Below are positions 17,457-27,104 of a stretch of 64,000 nt of DNA, in pieces. Below the pieces are notes generated by a model that saw only the letters and a program-made list of their open reading frames with translations, did no database searches and was not told where the DNA came from. Where the stretch lies: positions 394,140 to 458,139 of the forward strand of contig NZ_JASHIE010000003.1 of NCBI RefSeq assembly GCF_030056655.1, in the 5' to 3' direction. A program made the position numbers and the translations under genes. The stretch is from Flectobacillus rivi. GTDB taxonomy: Bacteria > Bacteroidota > Bacteroidia > Cytophagales > Spirosomataceae. Within the stretch, counting starts at the first letter, position 1; every line of letters begins with the position of its first letter.

Positions 17457-19736
17457 CTATTTCTGTAAATTTATAGAAAAATTTCCTTTTTGAAAGTCTA
17501 CTTTCTGCATTTGCCCATTTACACTTAAATTTATGGGTTTTTCAGAAGCCGAAAATGTGGCACGAATCAATGGCTGTCCAGTCACCTGAATGTCATATCT
17601 AGCATCCTTTTCTTTGACCACTAATGACAATTTAGATAATGAACTAAACAAGCTGGTAGTATCCTTTCTTAAAAAGCTTCCGTATCCAATAAAATAGTTT
17701 GAAATGGTGTTAGGCGCCTTTTCAGGATACGAAATTGCTGTTAAATAGGCGTCAGTTGTGTATCCTCCAAATGTTTTGATACTATTGAGATGCATCAACC
17801 TACCATCAGCTTTGAGATTCAAATACACGTCTGTGACTTTACCATCTTGCTTGATTTTCACCCCAATCATATCCTCTCCTGTCATTCTTTCAATTACTGG
17901 AATATTGGTATCGTTGATGGAATCTTTAAGAATAATAGCGGTAATAAATTTGGTTTGACGCACTTGTTCTGGATAACCAATACTGTAATACTTTTCTTGC
18001 TCCTTTACATTTTCTTCATTCGGGGCAAGGATTTCATTAAGCGTCATTTTTTCAGGAAAATCATGGTTAAAACCTGTTTCAACTAAGGTTTCAGGAAAAA
18101 GTGGTCTGACCAATACAGCTCCTTTTTTGTTGACAATACTAATATCTCCACGCACTTTTTGAGATTCGCCAGCAGGATGCAATAGCCATTCAAACTTTCC
18201 TGTTTCATGCGCTTTCACGTCGTCAATGACTAAAATGACTTTACCTATCCATAGGAAATGGCGAAAATTTCGAGAGTAAATCCACGACGTAGGTCCAGTA
18301 CCGTTCGACATCACATATTTAATATCACCAGCGTCTAACAGTTCTGACATTTCGCCACGAAGCGGTGCTCCATGATATTGTTGTTCTGTTGGTTGATATT
18401 TTCCATTAAAAGTCAAGACGTTGTGAGCAGGACTTTGAAAAAAATAGGCAGGATATTCTTTGGAGGCATACCAGCTATGCCCTGCATCTTTGATAACAAA
18501 TTCGCCTTTGTGAAAAAGCAAAAAAGAGTTGACATCGGCATGAGAGTGATTCCAAGTATGACCAGATTTTACTGCCAACAATGTCGAATTTTTCTTCCAA
18601 GAATCCCTGAGCGTTGCCCAATCCATATCTTCATATAATTGCGAAGTTGGAAGATTGGGTAATTCAGGCGATTTAGAAAAGTCAGGATGAAAAATCAAGC
18701 CCATCGGCGCATTTTTTGCCAGACCTTCACGATGCTGCCCCGTTTCGATATTATTCAAATACCATAAAGCATTGGGATCTTGGTAGCCCAATGCCCATAA
18801 CAATTTGACTGGTCGTTCGCCTACGATATTTTTATGACTATCCCCAAAAGTCAGAGAATACATCATTCCATCACGAGGATAACCCACATTCATAAAAAAG
18901 GAGGGAATATTTTTGAGCAAAGGAATATCAGGTTGTTTTACTTTAGGCAAAACATTTTGAAAAGCCAAACGAAATAAAAGATACTCTGAAACGCCGAAAG
19001 AAGCGTAATTTACACTTTCATACATTCCACCTTTCGCATCCCAAGTTTTGACTTTATGCTGTAATTGATCTCCTGCAAAACCAAACCATTCTTCGGCAGA
19101 AGCACTCAAATCTTTGAGCCATTGAGCAGATTCAGGAACATCATCCTTCACAGAAAGCAACGCTACACCAGCCATATATACACAAGATGACCACCAGTTA
19201 TGACCCATAGAGTTGAGCGTATGGATTCTTTTTTCAGGTAAAAACCACTCGTCCAAAGCAGGACGAATACCCATGCGCATCAAGCCTGAAACAATAGTTT
19301 TTCTATCGTCCTTCGACAATTGGTCATAGACGCCCTCTAAGCCCATTGTCACAATCCAGCAATTACCTGCTGTTCGCAAATCGGACGACCAAGCTGGTTG
19401 ACGTTTCAACATTTCAGGATTCGACCATGTGCTTTTGGTACAAAGTTTCAAAAGTTGTTCTTTTACTTTGTCAGCATAAACTTGCTCACCCGTCATGAGG
19501 TAAGCAAGACTCAAATAATCAATTTTATCCAAGTCAGGCTTTTCAAGTTGATGCTTAGCGACTGCCAGTGCTTCTTCCCAGTTTTTACGAACCTCCGCAT
19601 CAGTTTCAATTCGTTTTTTTAAGAACGTAATGCGTTCTGGCGTAAAAAACAATTTTTGATGCTTTTGTGCCAAAGCACTCACTCCCATCAGCGTACTGAG
19701 GAAGAAAAGGAAAAATAATCTTTTATAATGCTTCAT
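17457..19736 (-). CDS. Heparinase II/III-like polysaccharide lyase
   Basis: A 759-residue exported enzyme of the heparinase II/III superfamily, with an (alpha/alpha) toroid followed by a beta-sandwich, which cleaves uronic-acid polysaccharides by beta-elimination. Signal peptide ends near residue 23 (SALAQ). Seen: NSMGHNWWSSCVYMAGV near residue 178, GGMYESVNYASFG near 238, and HTWNHSHADVNSFLLF near 400 followed by GEFVIKDAGHSWYA, the hallmark segment of the superfamily; Asn/His/Tyr there are candidate catalytic residues. It is last in a minus-strand gene set, 34 nt after GH43. With the GH88 gene in the same cluster, lyase plus unsaturated-uronyl hydrolase is a coherent pair. The PL family number and substrate are not certain. 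Confidence 0.85.
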   Translation of the reverse strand: MKHYKRLFFLFFLSTLMGVSALAQKHQKLFFTPERITFLKKRIETDAEVRKNWEEALAVAKHQLEKPDLDKIDYLSLAYLMTGEQVYADKVKEQLLKLCTKSTWSNPEMLKRQPAWSSDLRTAGNCWIVTMGLEGVYDQLSKDDRKTIVSGLMRMGIRPALDEWFLPEKRIHTLNSMGHNWWSSCVYMAGVALLSVKDDVPESAQWLKDLSASAEEWFGFAGDQLQHKVKTWDAKGGMYESVNYASFGVSEYLLFRLAFQNVLPKVKQPDIPLLKNIPSFFMNVGYPRDGMMYSLTFGDSHKNIVGERPVKLLWALGYQDPNALWYLNNIETGQHREGLAKNAPMGLIFHPDFSKSPELPNLPTSQLYEDMDWATLRDSWKKNSTLLAVKSGHTWNHSHADVNSFLLFHKGEFVIKDAGHSWYASKEYPAYFFQSPAHNVLTFNGKYQPTEQQYHGAPLRGEMSELLDAGDIKYVMSNGTGPTSWIYSRNFRHFLWIGKVILVIDDVKAHETGKFEWLLHPAGESQKVRGDISIVNKKGAVLVRPLFPETLVETGFNHDFPEKMTLNEILAPNEENVKEQEKYYSIGYPEQVRQTKFITAIILKDSINDTNIPVIERMTGEDMIGVKIKQDGKVTDVYLNLKADGRLMHLNSIKTFGGYTTDAYLTAISYPEKAPNTISNYFIGYGSFLRKDTTSLFSSLSKLSLVVKEKDARYDIQVTGQPLIRATFSASEKPINLSVNGQMQKVDFQKGNFSINLQK

Positions 19737-19770
19737 CTATTTTACTCAAGAAAAATGTTTAGTTAGTGTT

Positions 19771-21414
19771 CTATTTTTCAACCCTTATCCAATCAAAATC
19801 AGCAAATCCTGCATCATTAATGGTATCTTCACGCGTTGCGAACAACCCAAATTTAGCACCTATCCAACGTCCAACTTCTGATTGGAACGCCTCCCCTACT
19901 TCTGTAAAATTCTGATTGTCTTGACTGTAGCTAAACTTGCATGATCCATCCTCTTTCACGGCAAGCCTCAAATAAATAGCCTGCTTGGAATCGACCAATT
20001 TGATTTTGGTTTCTATTTCTGGTTTGTGGTTGTCAGCATCCTTGCAAGTAGTGTAGGTGAGCCAAACACCATCTTTTGCCGATTTTAGGGCAATATTGGC
20101 ATAGCTAAAACCCAAAATAGTCAAGCCTACTTTTTCATTAATTAATCTTTCACATGGGGTAAATTGCAACTTGGTCGTAACCGTAAAAGCAGGAGCAGGA
20201 AACTTTTGCAGAAGTACATTAGGCGTCCACCACAGGTTTTCTCCAGTTGGAATTTTATCAGTAAACAAGCGAAGAGAACCTTTGCTAGGATACATAAATG
20301 CCCAAGTGACCTTTGGATTGGCATTCCACTGCCATTGCAAACCCAAGTCAAGCGTATTGAATTCATCAGAATCCTGAGGCGTTTCAATGACCGAAGGGAT
20401 AGCACTTTTCGGTTTTTTATAAGTCAATACAGGTTCACCTTTGCCGTCTTGATCGGGATCAATGCCAATAACTGGCCAATCATGCTTAAAGCTCATGGGT
20501 TGTAAATGTACCACTCGTCCAAATACGCCTTTGTCTTGAAAATGTAAAAACCAATCTTCGCCAGTTGGTGTACTCACCCAAGCACCCTGATGTGGACCAT
20601 TGATTGCCGTTTTACCTTGATCCATCACAACTTTTCTTTCGTAGGGTCCATAAATATTTTTGGAACGAAATACCAATTGCCAACCTGTAGCCACGCCACC
20701 CGCAGGAGCAAATACGTAATAAAAACCATTTCGTTTATAGATTTTAGGTCCTTCTAAAGTTGGGTCTGTTTCATGTCCATCAATGATAATTTTACCAGCA
20801 TCCAGTACTTTTGAGCCATCAGCACTCAATGATTTTAGGACAAGAAAACTCTTAATTCCTGCACGACTACCCGCGAATCCATGAATTAAATAAGCCTTTC
20901 CATCCTCATCCCAAAAAGGGCAAGGGTCAATCAATCCTTTACCTGCCTCAACCAACACTGGCGTCGACCAAGGCCCTGCTGGGTTTTTCGAACGAATTAC
21001 ATAAATTCCATAATCAGGACCGGGATAATAAATCAAGAACTCACCTTTATAATATCGAATGGCTGGTGCCCAAACCCCTTTTCCATGTTGTGGAGTATCG
21101 AAAACTTCTTTGGGCGTTTGAACTGTCAACGCATTTCCAATAATTTTCCAATTGACTAAATCGCTGGAACGTAAAATCGGTAAGCCTGGAATATTTTCGA
21201 AGGAGGAAGCAACCAAGTAATAATAATTTCCTACACGAATGGCATCAGGATCGGAATAGTCGGCATGGAGTACAGGATTTTTGTAAGTACCATCTCCGTT
21301 ATCGGCCACCCACGCTTTTGATACAAATGGCTTTTGTGCCAGAAGTGCTTTATCGTTAAAGCATAAGCCACCCAATAGCGTTATTTTGAAAAGTAGGTTT
21401 TTGAATGAATCCAT
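19771..21414 (-). CDS. GH43 family glycosidase (xylosidase/arabinofuranosidase-like)
   Basis: A 547-residue exported five-bladed beta-propeller glycosidase of GH43 with a C-terminal beta-sandwich. The signal peptide ends near residue 26. Seen: NPVLHADYSDPDAIRVGNYY with D55/D57 (the family's catalytic base is the Asp in this segment), WAPAIRYYKGEF, LIDPCPFWDEDGKAYLIHG with the pKa-modulating Asp region, and DPTLEGPKIYKRNGFYY where the Glu is the expected general acid. The sandwich (about residue 345-547) carries DSDEFNTLDLGLQWQWNANP, frequent in the xylosidase/arabinofuranosidase branch. Its start is 175 nt from the permease gene, with a hairpin and a GGGTATC box in that gap, so it may have its own promoter. 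Confidence 0.9.
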   Translation of the reverse strand: MDSFKNLLFKITLLGGLCFNDKALLAQKPFVSKAWVADNGDGTYKNPVLHADYSDPDAIRVGNYYYLVASSFENIPGLPILRSSDLVNWKIIGNALTVQTPKEVFDTPQHGKGVWAPAIRYYKGEFLIYYPGPDYGIYVIRSKNPAGPWSTPVLVEAGKGLIDPCPFWDEDGKAYLIHGFAGSRAGIKSFLVLKSLSADGSKVLDAGKIIIDGHETDPTLEGPKIYKRNGFYYVFAPAGGVATGWQLVFRSKNIYGPYERKVVMDQGKTAINGPHQGAWVSTPTGEDWFLHFQDKGVFGRVVHLQPMSFKHDWPVIGIDPDQDGKGEPVLTYKKPKSAIPSVIETPQDSDEFNTLDLGLQWQWNANPKVTWAFMYPSKGSLRLFTDKIPTGENLWWTPNVLLQKFPAPAFTVTTKLQFTPCERLINEKVGLTILGFSYANIALKSAKDGVWLTYTTCKDADNHKPEIETKIKLVDSKQAIYLRLAVKEDGSCKFSYSQDNQNFTEVGEAFQSEVGRWIGAKFGLFATREDTINDAGFADFDWIRVEK

Positions 21415-21450
21415 TGATTTTAGATTAAGACGAGTATTGTTATATCAAGA

Positions 21451-21495
21451 ATTTCCCTTAAACAAGTGATGAAGGTTTACTTGCTTTAGGGAAAT
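21451..21495. terminator. Hairpin between the permease and GH43 genes
   Basis: 17-nt arms 21451-21467 and 21479-21495 with two mismatches (outer ATTTCCCT / AGGGAAAT exact) and an 11-nt loop. On the minus strand it lies 95 nt after the permease stop and is followed by TTCTTGATAT. Could be a terminator, attenuator or processing site inside a longer operon. Confidence 0.4.
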
Positions 21496-21556
21496 CAATT
21501 TTCTGAAATAGAAAAAGTAATTTTGATATATTCAGAATTGAGTTTCTGAGATAAGG

Positions 21557-21581
21557 AGATGAATCGGGTCTTAAGATACCC
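21557..21581 (-). promoter_or_regulatory. Candidate box GGGTATC-N13-CATCT before GH43
   Basis: Minus-strand GGGTATC (21575-21581) and CATCT (21557-21561), about 143 nt before the GH43 start. See the finding on this shared pair. Confidence 0.25.
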
Positions 21582-21589
21582 TATTTGTA

Positions 21590-22804
21590 TTATTTTTTTA
21601 TTTTATATAACCTAAATGCAAAAACTGCAATAACCAGATAGCAGATTATTGGTAGATAATATGCCTGAGCAACATTCTGGTTGGCAACTAATCCCATCAG
21701 AAGAGGGAAAAATGCACCCCCGACTACGCCCATTGAAATAAAGGATGCGCCTTGTTGTGTATGTTTGCCTAGGCTCTTCAATCCTAAACTAAAGATGGTC
21801 GGAAACATGATGCTGAAAAAGAAATTTATCATCATTAAGGCACTGTAAGAAATCCAACCCCAAGCTTGTGCTACCACCAGACAAGCAATGATACTACCTG
21901 TAGCGAAGATTCCTAAGAGCTTGTTTGGAGCAATAAATTTCATCAAGAAAGTCCCCACAAAACGACCGAGCGCCATCATTGCCATAAAAACAATCATGTA
22001 ATTGGCAGCTTGTTCGTCAGAAAAGCCCATGACATCATGTCCATAATTAATAAAGAATGACCATGTTCCTGCTTGGGCTGCAACATTGAAAAACTGTGCG
22101 ACGACTGCCCAGATAAAATGTTTTTGTTTCCATAATGGAGTCTCTTCCTCCATAGTATCTGACTCAGTACCATGATGAGCAACCTCTAAATTAGGCACTT
22201 GAATAAAAGAGAATAATACGGCAACAACAGAAATGGCTATTCCTATGGAAACATACAGACTTTTTACAGAACCTAAATCATTTCCCTCATTTCCACTAGC
22301 TCTCAATAGAAAATAGGATCCGATGGCAGGACCAATGATCGTTCCGACGGCATTGAATGATTGGGATAAATTGAGTCGTTGGTCTGAGGTTTCTTGCGAG
22401 CCAAGAGCGGCTGCAAAGGGATGTGCTACCGTTTCGAGCGTCGCCATTCCACAACCTAAAATGAATAAAGCCAATCGAAACATTCCGAAAGATTCGGCAT
22501 TTGCAGCAGGAACGAATAAGAACGTGCCCGAAGCAAACAGGGCTAAGCCAAACAATACGCCAGCTTTATACCCAAATCGCTTCATGAATAGTCCAGCAGG
22601 AATACTCATGATGGCATAAGCACCAAAAACGGATAATTGAATGAGTCCAGATTGGGCTTTGCTTACTTGAAGTACATTTTGAAAATGTTTGTTTAACACG
22701 TCGCTCATAGCGTGTGCAATTCCCCAAAGCATAAACAATGAGGTAACGAAAGCGAAGGTAACTAAGTACCTTCGCTCCGTTAAAGAGGCTTTAATTTTAG
22801 ACAT
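21590..22804 (-). CDS. FucP-type sugar:H+ symporter (MFS)
   Basis: A 404-residue inner-membrane permease of the major facilitator superfamily, FucP (L-fucose:proton symporter) branch. About twelve membrane segments can be counted. Family landmarks: FMLWGIAHAMSDVLNKHFQ in the first helix (an Asp/Asn site at the position important for proton coupling in FucP), GAYAIMSIPAGLFMKRFGYK, and METVAHPFAAALG-like LETVAHPFAAALGS in helix 4-5. The start at 22804 (MSKIKASLT) is preferred over 22840. It lies 58 nt after the ROK kinase gene on the same strand: uptake followed by phosphorylation of a released sugar. FucP relatives carry fucose, glucose, galactose, mannose and others, so the sugar is open. Confidence 0.88.
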   Translation of the reverse strand: MSKIKASLTERRYLVTFAFVTSLFMLWGIAHAMSDVLNKHFQNVLQVSKAQSGLIQLSVFGAYAIMSIPAGLFMKRFGYKAGVLFGLALFASGTFLFVPAANAESFGMFRLALFILGCGMATLETVAHPFAAALGSQETSDQRLNLSQSFNAVGTIIGPAIGSYFLLRASGNEGNDLGSVKSLYVSIGIAISVVAVLFSFIQVPNLEVAHHGTESDTMEEETPLWKQKHFIWAVVAQFFNVAAQAGTWSFFINYGHDVMGFSDEQAANYMIVFMAMMALGRFVGTFLMKFIAPNKLLGIFATGSIIACLVVAQAWGWISYSALMMINFFFSIMFPTIFSLGLKSLGKHTQQGASFISMGVVGGAFFPLLMGLVANQNVAQAYYLPIICYLVIAVFAFRLYKIKK

Positions 22805-22862
22805 GATTTTGGTGTGCTTTAGGACAGAAACCGATAGCAATAATGTTTGATTAACGCATTAA

Positions 22863-23711
22863 TCATTTATGGCTAATGGCACCTAAAAGAGATGCTTCTT
22901 CGTTTAGAATAGTTTTATGTAGTTGAATCGTTGGGTTGTATGCAGCTAATTGTTGGATAATGGTTGGGAAAAACTTCTCTGAAGCGTGGGCAATATTCCC
23001 TCCAATAATGATAACTTCTGGTTCGAATCGTTTGATAAAACCATGAATGAATGAAGATAGATTTTGACCAAAATCCTCGAATAATTTACGAGCAATCACA
23101 TCAGAAGGATATAATTGTACCAATTGTTTGACACCTTCAATGGAATTTTGAGTTTTTAACTGATAAGTATCCACAAACCAACGAGTGGATATATAATCTT
23201 CGGCTACGCCCTCCAGCATAGGATAATTAATACCTAAAGCCATATCCTGCGCTTCGCCATTTTGATAAATGGAAGTACCTAGCCCCGTTCCAAGCGTAAT
23301 ACCTATTCCTTTTTCCAACCCTTTGCCTGCTCCAAAACGCATTTCGCCAGCCAAAAAAGCTTCTGAGTCATTGCGAAAAACGATATTTTGCACATCAATC
23401 CCCAATCGATCTGAGAGTTCTTGTTTGATGTTGAGTCCATACAGCGATTCGTATTTATTGACATTTTTCATCAAACAAATCCCTGTGAGGTAGTCAAAAG
23501 GACCTGGCATCGCGATACCAATTCGACCATCTTCTGAGCCATGTAATGCCCGCTTGATTGTGTCTGCCCAAATACTCAAAATTTCTTCAGCACTACCATG
23601 TGGATGAACTTTTGCTCTTGATAAGGTAGAAGCAACGACCTCTCCTTTTTGTAAATCAACTTGGGCTGCCGTAATATGCGAGCCTCCAATATCAACACCT
23701 ATATGTTTCAT
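22863..23711 (-). CDS. ROK-family sugar kinase
   Basis: A 282-residue cytoplasmic kinase that would phosphorylate a hexose with ATP. Seen: the N-terminal phosphate-1 motif MKHIGVDIGGSHITAA, the central FRNDSEAFLAGEMRFG with the expected catalytic Asp, GIGITLGTGLGTSIY (phosphate-2), and PEVIIIGGNIAHA near the C-terminus (adenosine motif). The usual ROK zinc-binding CxCGxxGCxE segment is missing; the equivalent stretch reads YPMLEGVAEDYIS. That sets it apart from classic glucokinase or NagK and from ROK repressors, and there is no HTH. It is 20 nt downstream of GH97 and 58 nt upstream of the permease. Confidence 0.88.
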   Translation of the reverse strand: MKHIGVDIGGSHITAAQVDLQKGEVVASTLSRAKVHPHGSAEEILSIWADTIKRALHGSEDGRIGIAMPGPFDYLTGICLMKNVNKYESLYGLNIKQELSDRLGIDVQNIVFRNDSEAFLAGEMRFGAGKGLEKGIGITLGTGLGTSIYQNGEAQDMALGINYPMLEGVAEDYISTRWFVDTYQLKTQNSIEGVKQLVQLYPSDVIARKLFEDFGQNLSSFIHGFIKRFEPEVIIIGGNIAHASEKFFPTIIQQLAAYNPTIQLHKTILNEEASLLGAISHK

Positions 23712-23731
23712 AATTAACCTGTTTCTCTAAA

Positions 23732-25633
23732 CTATTTTTCCTCTTCAAACCAGATGGCGTATCCACCCGATGCCAACAAATCCACCTCCAATTTGCTTGT
23801 GTAATCCACGCTAATAGTTTTCATCCCTACTTTGGTAGTAGTATTTACGTTTGCATCATCAAAATAGAGATGAGCTTTATACTTTTTACCTACAGTTAAA
23901 AAACTAAAGTCTATCGTCAGCTTACGGGCAGCGTTGTTAGTCATACATCCTAAAAACCAATCATTTCCTGACTTACGAGCAATCGTGATATATTCACCAA
24001 TTTTACCATTTACCACTTTTGTTTCATCCCAAGTAGTTGGGATTTTTCGCCAAAACTCTAATTCAGGTTCATCCTTACTTTGTGATGGTTTATCGTACCA
24101 AAACAGCGTTTGAATTGGACTGTAGTAAACCGCTGCCATAGCTAACTGATGGGCATGGGTAGTCTTAATTCGATTGGTGTAATAGCAAATCGTATAATCA
24201 GCCGCGCCACCAATATATCTGGTAAAAGGAAGCATTACATTATGAGAAGCATCTGGCATTTCTTCGTTTCCTCTAATACCCTCGGCGGTCATGAGGTTCG
24301 GATAAGTTCGCATCTCACCAGTTGGTCGCCAGTCGTCGTGTATGTTTACCATTAAATCATTGGCAGCACATTTTTTTATGGCCTCCTCTACCCAAGTTGT
24401 CCAATGTTGAGAACCCACTTGAACAAACCCAAACTTAATGCCTTTAATACCCCATTTTTTGTAAAGCGGGAAAATCTCATCGGCTTGTTTAACCAAAGAT
24501 TGAAGATTTACATACAGCCAAATTCCAACACCTTTTTGCTTACCGTATTCCACGACAGCAGGCATATCAATAGGTGCTACCACTTTGGCCGCATCAGTAT
24601 CCCAAGTCAAGGCTGGTCCATACCACTTCCAGTCAAACAGAATATATTGAAGGTTATTTTTTGCAGCAAAATCAATCGCATCTTTGGCACCTTGTGTAGT
24701 CAAAGTCATTTCACGAATAATTTTCCCTGGCTTAATCCAATCTGTTTTGGCAATTTTATTGGCAGGATTTAGGTTCAAAAGAATATCATTATTTTCGATG
24801 AGTTGCCCCTCCGATTCCGCTACCATGATTACTCGCCAAGGCGTTCCAAAATAAGTAATAGCATCTACTCCCCCATACAAGCTCGTTTGAATAGTATTCT
24901 TTTTGGTTTTGGATAAAGCAAATTTTCCACGAGCATAATTCACCATTTCGGCTTCTGCCAAACACGCCCACAAGCCATTCGCAAGTCGCAATGACATCGG
25001 TCTTTCTCCCGAATCCACCCAGTCTTTTAAAGGTAGTTCTTGATATTTGCCTTGTGCCCATTGTGTATAGAATGCCGTTGTCCCAGCAGGAAGCGAAAAC
25101 TCTGTATTCTCAGCCGTAATCTGGTAATAAGAGCCTTTCGGATTTTCAGGGAAGTAATAGCGAAGAGCTAGCCCTTCATTGTACAATCTCACCTGAATAT
25201 CCATTTTATAATCATGATTGCTACTTTTTTGAAAAGCGATCGTAGCAGCAGAATAGCGATTTTTTATTACAGAACGTTCACCATACAAAGGCTTCCAAAC
25301 TGAATCTACCTCGGATGAACTCGCTCTGAGAAACTCCATATCTTCACACCATTTGGTAGTTTTATCTACCTTCAATGCCATAGCTAATTCAGATAAATGA
25401 TTGTCTAACTGAATGTCTAGCTCTGACTCCAAGATAATTGGAGTACTATTGTAGGTAAGGGTATAAAAAATTGCTTTATGCCCTTTTTTATCCAATTTTT
25501 GATAAAGTTGACAAACTAATTTTCCATCAGGTGATTTGATGGTTTGAAGGGTTTGAGGAATAAGCCCTTTCTGTGCGAAGGCAAAAGAATACCCTAAAAA
25601 CAGGCACAGGGTCATGGTAAGAGTTCTTATCAT
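23732..25633 (-). CDS. GH97 family glycosidase (alpha-glucosidase/alpha-galactosidase)
   Basis: A 633-residue exported (beta/alpha)8 glycosidase of GH97, with an N-terminal beta-super-sandwich (about 25-290) and a C-terminal beta domain. The signal ends at FAFAQ. Landmarks: YILFDWKWYGPALTWDTDA near residue 326, NIHDDWRPTGEMRTYPN with D433/D434, then GIRGNEEMPDASHNVMLPFT. GH97 has inverting (SusB-like, catalytic Glu) and retaining members with an Asp nucleophile; the HDDWRP segment looks more like the retaining, alpha-galactosidase-type branch, which is my inference. It leads GH97-ROK-permease with 20- and 58-nt gaps. Its leader holds a long inverted repeat (25661-25738). Confidence 0.9.
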   Translation of the reverse strand: MIRTLTMTLCLFLGYSFAFAQKGLIPQTLQTIKSPDGKLVCQLYQKLDKKGHKAIFYTLTYNSTPIILESELDIQLDNHLSELAMALKVDKTTKWCEDMEFLRASSSEVDSVWKPLYGERSVIKNRYSAATIAFQKSSNHDYKMDIQVRLYNEGLALRYYFPENPKGSYYQITAENTEFSLPAGTTAFYTQWAQGKYQELPLKDWVDSGERPMSLRLANGLWACLAEAEMVNYARGKFALSKTKKNTIQTSLYGGVDAITYFGTPWRVIMVAESEGQLIENNDILLNLNPANKIAKTDWIKPGKIIREMTLTTQGAKDAIDFAAKNNLQYILFDWKWYGPALTWDTDAAKVVAPIDMPAVVEYGKQKGVGIWLYVNLQSLVKQADEIFPLYKKWGIKGIKFGFVQVGSQHWTTWVEEAIKKCAANDLMVNIHDDWRPTGEMRTYPNLMTAEGIRGNEEMPDASHNVMLPFTRYIGGAADYTICYYTNRIKTTHAHQLAMAAVYYSPIQTLFWYDKPSQSKDEPELEFWRKIPTTWDETKVVNGKIGEYITIARKSGNDWFLGCMTNNAARKLTIDFSFLTVGKKYKAHLYFDDANVNTTTKVGMKTISVDYTSKLEVDLLASGGYAIWFEEEK

Positions 25634-25660
25634 AATGTTAGAAATGATTGTTTTTGTTTG

Positions 25661-25738
25661 TTACTCATCCGTCTATTCGGTAAAACTATCCAATCCAAAT
25701 AGGTGTAAATCTAAAACCCCAATAGACGAGATGAGTAA
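25661..25738. promoter_or_regulatory. Long inverted repeat in the GH97 leader
   Basis: Arms TTACTCATCCGTCTATT (25661-25677) and AATAGACGAGATGAGTAA (25721-25738) pair with one extra base, enclosing 43 nt. It lies 28 nt before the GH97 start and would fold in the 5' UTR. Could be a regulator site or a 5' stabilising/attenuating structure. Confidence 0.4.
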
Positions 25739-25766
25739 GTATATTCAGAGGTTATGTGACATTGAT

Positions 25767-26954
25767 TTATTGATGTTTGAGCAATTTCTTGTATTTCAAC
25801 AAGGACTCGATATAATAATAATCTCCATAAATAATAGAAGCGTCTACCTCTCCATTAATTGGTCTATTTCCTGTGGAATGTAACAGAAATGCATTATTTA
25901 CTTTTCTACTCTGATATTCGGCAGACGATAAACTTTCTACCATTTTTTTAGCCTTGGCTAAATACAAAGCCTTCTTTTGTGGACTTTTCACATAGTTGGC
26001 TAAGTCAAATAACGCCGATGCAGTTACGGCAGCCGCAGAGGCATCTCTGGTTGTATTCGGAATTTCTGGCGTATTGAAGTCCCAGTAGGGAATCAAGGTA
26101 TTATCAGGTAAATTTTTTAAATACACATCGGTCACTTTCTGAGCGAAATCTAAAAATTGAGGGTTTTTAGTGAATTGGTAACACATGGTAAAACCATAAA
26201 TTGCCCAAGATTGTCCGCGTGCCCACATGGTATGATCCGCATAACCTTGATGGGTCATTCCTTTGATTTTTTTCCCAGTCAACGAATCGTACAACACCAC
26301 ATGATACGAAGTGTAATCATCACGAAAATGATTTTTCATAGTAGTTAGTGCATGTTGCTCGGCTATCTTGTAGAGCTTTTTATTCTTTCCATTTTTAGCC
26401 GCCCAGAACAACAACTCTAGATTAATCATATTGTCGATGATGGTATTGTGTGCACCAAATTTTTTCACTTCTCGAGGCCATGATAAAATCGTCCCTACTT
26501 TGGGATTATAAAGCGTTGCCAATGTATCGGCAGTAGCGAGAATCACCTTCTTATAGGTAGAATTAGCCGTTAAGCGATACCCATTGCCATAACTACAAAA
26601 AATCTGAAAGCCAAGATCATGATCGTAGGCCTTTTCTTGGGATAGAGGTTTTAATTGTTTATCAAATCTTTCGGCTTGTTCTTTAAAAAGAGGATTCTTG
26701 GTACCCTCGTACAAATACCATAAAGCGCCAGACCAAAAACCACTGCACCAATCTTTGTAATCTACAAGTCGCCAAGCTGTTTTATCCTTCTCGATACTTC
26801 TTGGGATATTATTCCCTTGACCATCGGCGGGTAAAGTGTTGATAGTTTTTAAGGCTTGTGTCGCACAATAATCAATTTCTTTTTGAGGATTAAACTGCGC
26901 ATTTACGTTCCAAGTCAAGCAAATAGCGATACAAGTAGTCAATATTTTTTTCAT
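25767..26954 (-). CDS. GH88 unsaturated glucuronyl hydrolase
   Basis: A 395-residue exported (alpha/alpha)6-barrel enzyme that removes the 4,5-unsaturated uronic acid left at the non-reducing end by polysaccharide lyases. The signal ends at NVNAQ. Two aspartates match the family's catalytic pair: D113 in HDLGF and D174 in IDNMINLELL; their spacing of 61 residues equals that of D88 and D149 in the Bacillus GL1 enzyme. Other landmarks are KDWCSGFWSGALWYLYE and WARGQSWAIYGFTMCY. The lyase candidates are the heparinase-like protein and the large lyase in the same cluster. It is 133 nt from GH97. GH105 was considered, but the spacing and the WARGQSW segment favour GH88. Confidence 0.92.
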   Translation of the reverse strand: MKKILTTCIAICLTWNVNAQFNPQKEIDYCATQALKTINTLPADGQGNNIPRSIEKDKTAWRLVDYKDWCSGFWSGALWYLYEGTKNPLFKEQAERFDKQLKPLSQEKAYDHDLGFQIFCSYGNGYRLTANSTYKKVILATADTLATLYNPKVGTILSWPREVKKFGAHNTIIDNMINLELLFWAAKNGKNKKLYKIAEQHALTTMKNHFRDDYTSYHVVLYDSLTGKKIKGMTHQGYADHTMWARGQSWAIYGFTMCYQFTKNPQFLDFAQKVTDVYLKNLPDNTLIPYWDFNTPEIPNTTRDASAAAVTASALFDLANYVKSPQKKALYLAKAKKMVESLSSAEYQSRKVNNAFLLHSTGNRPINGEVDASIIYGDYYYIESLLKYKKLLKHQ

Positions 26955-26965
26955 AGCAATTCACT

Positions 26966-26985
26966 TAGCTTAAAGGATTAAGCTA
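26966..26985. promoter_or_regulatory. Inverted repeat just before the GH88 start
   Basis: TAGCTTA (26966-26972) and TAAGCTA (26979-26985), a perfect 7-6-7 palindrome 12 nt before the start codon. Position suits an operator or an RNA structure that affects translation. Confidence 0.35.
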
Positions 26986-27104
26986 TCAATTAAAAAAAGG
27001 GATAAATATTAGCGCTGTGGGCTTTATGCCATAAGCTAAAAGTTAAAACATATTATTTGTGGAAATAAAGGGTATATCTGTGCTTAATGCTTTTAACCTA
27101 GAGC

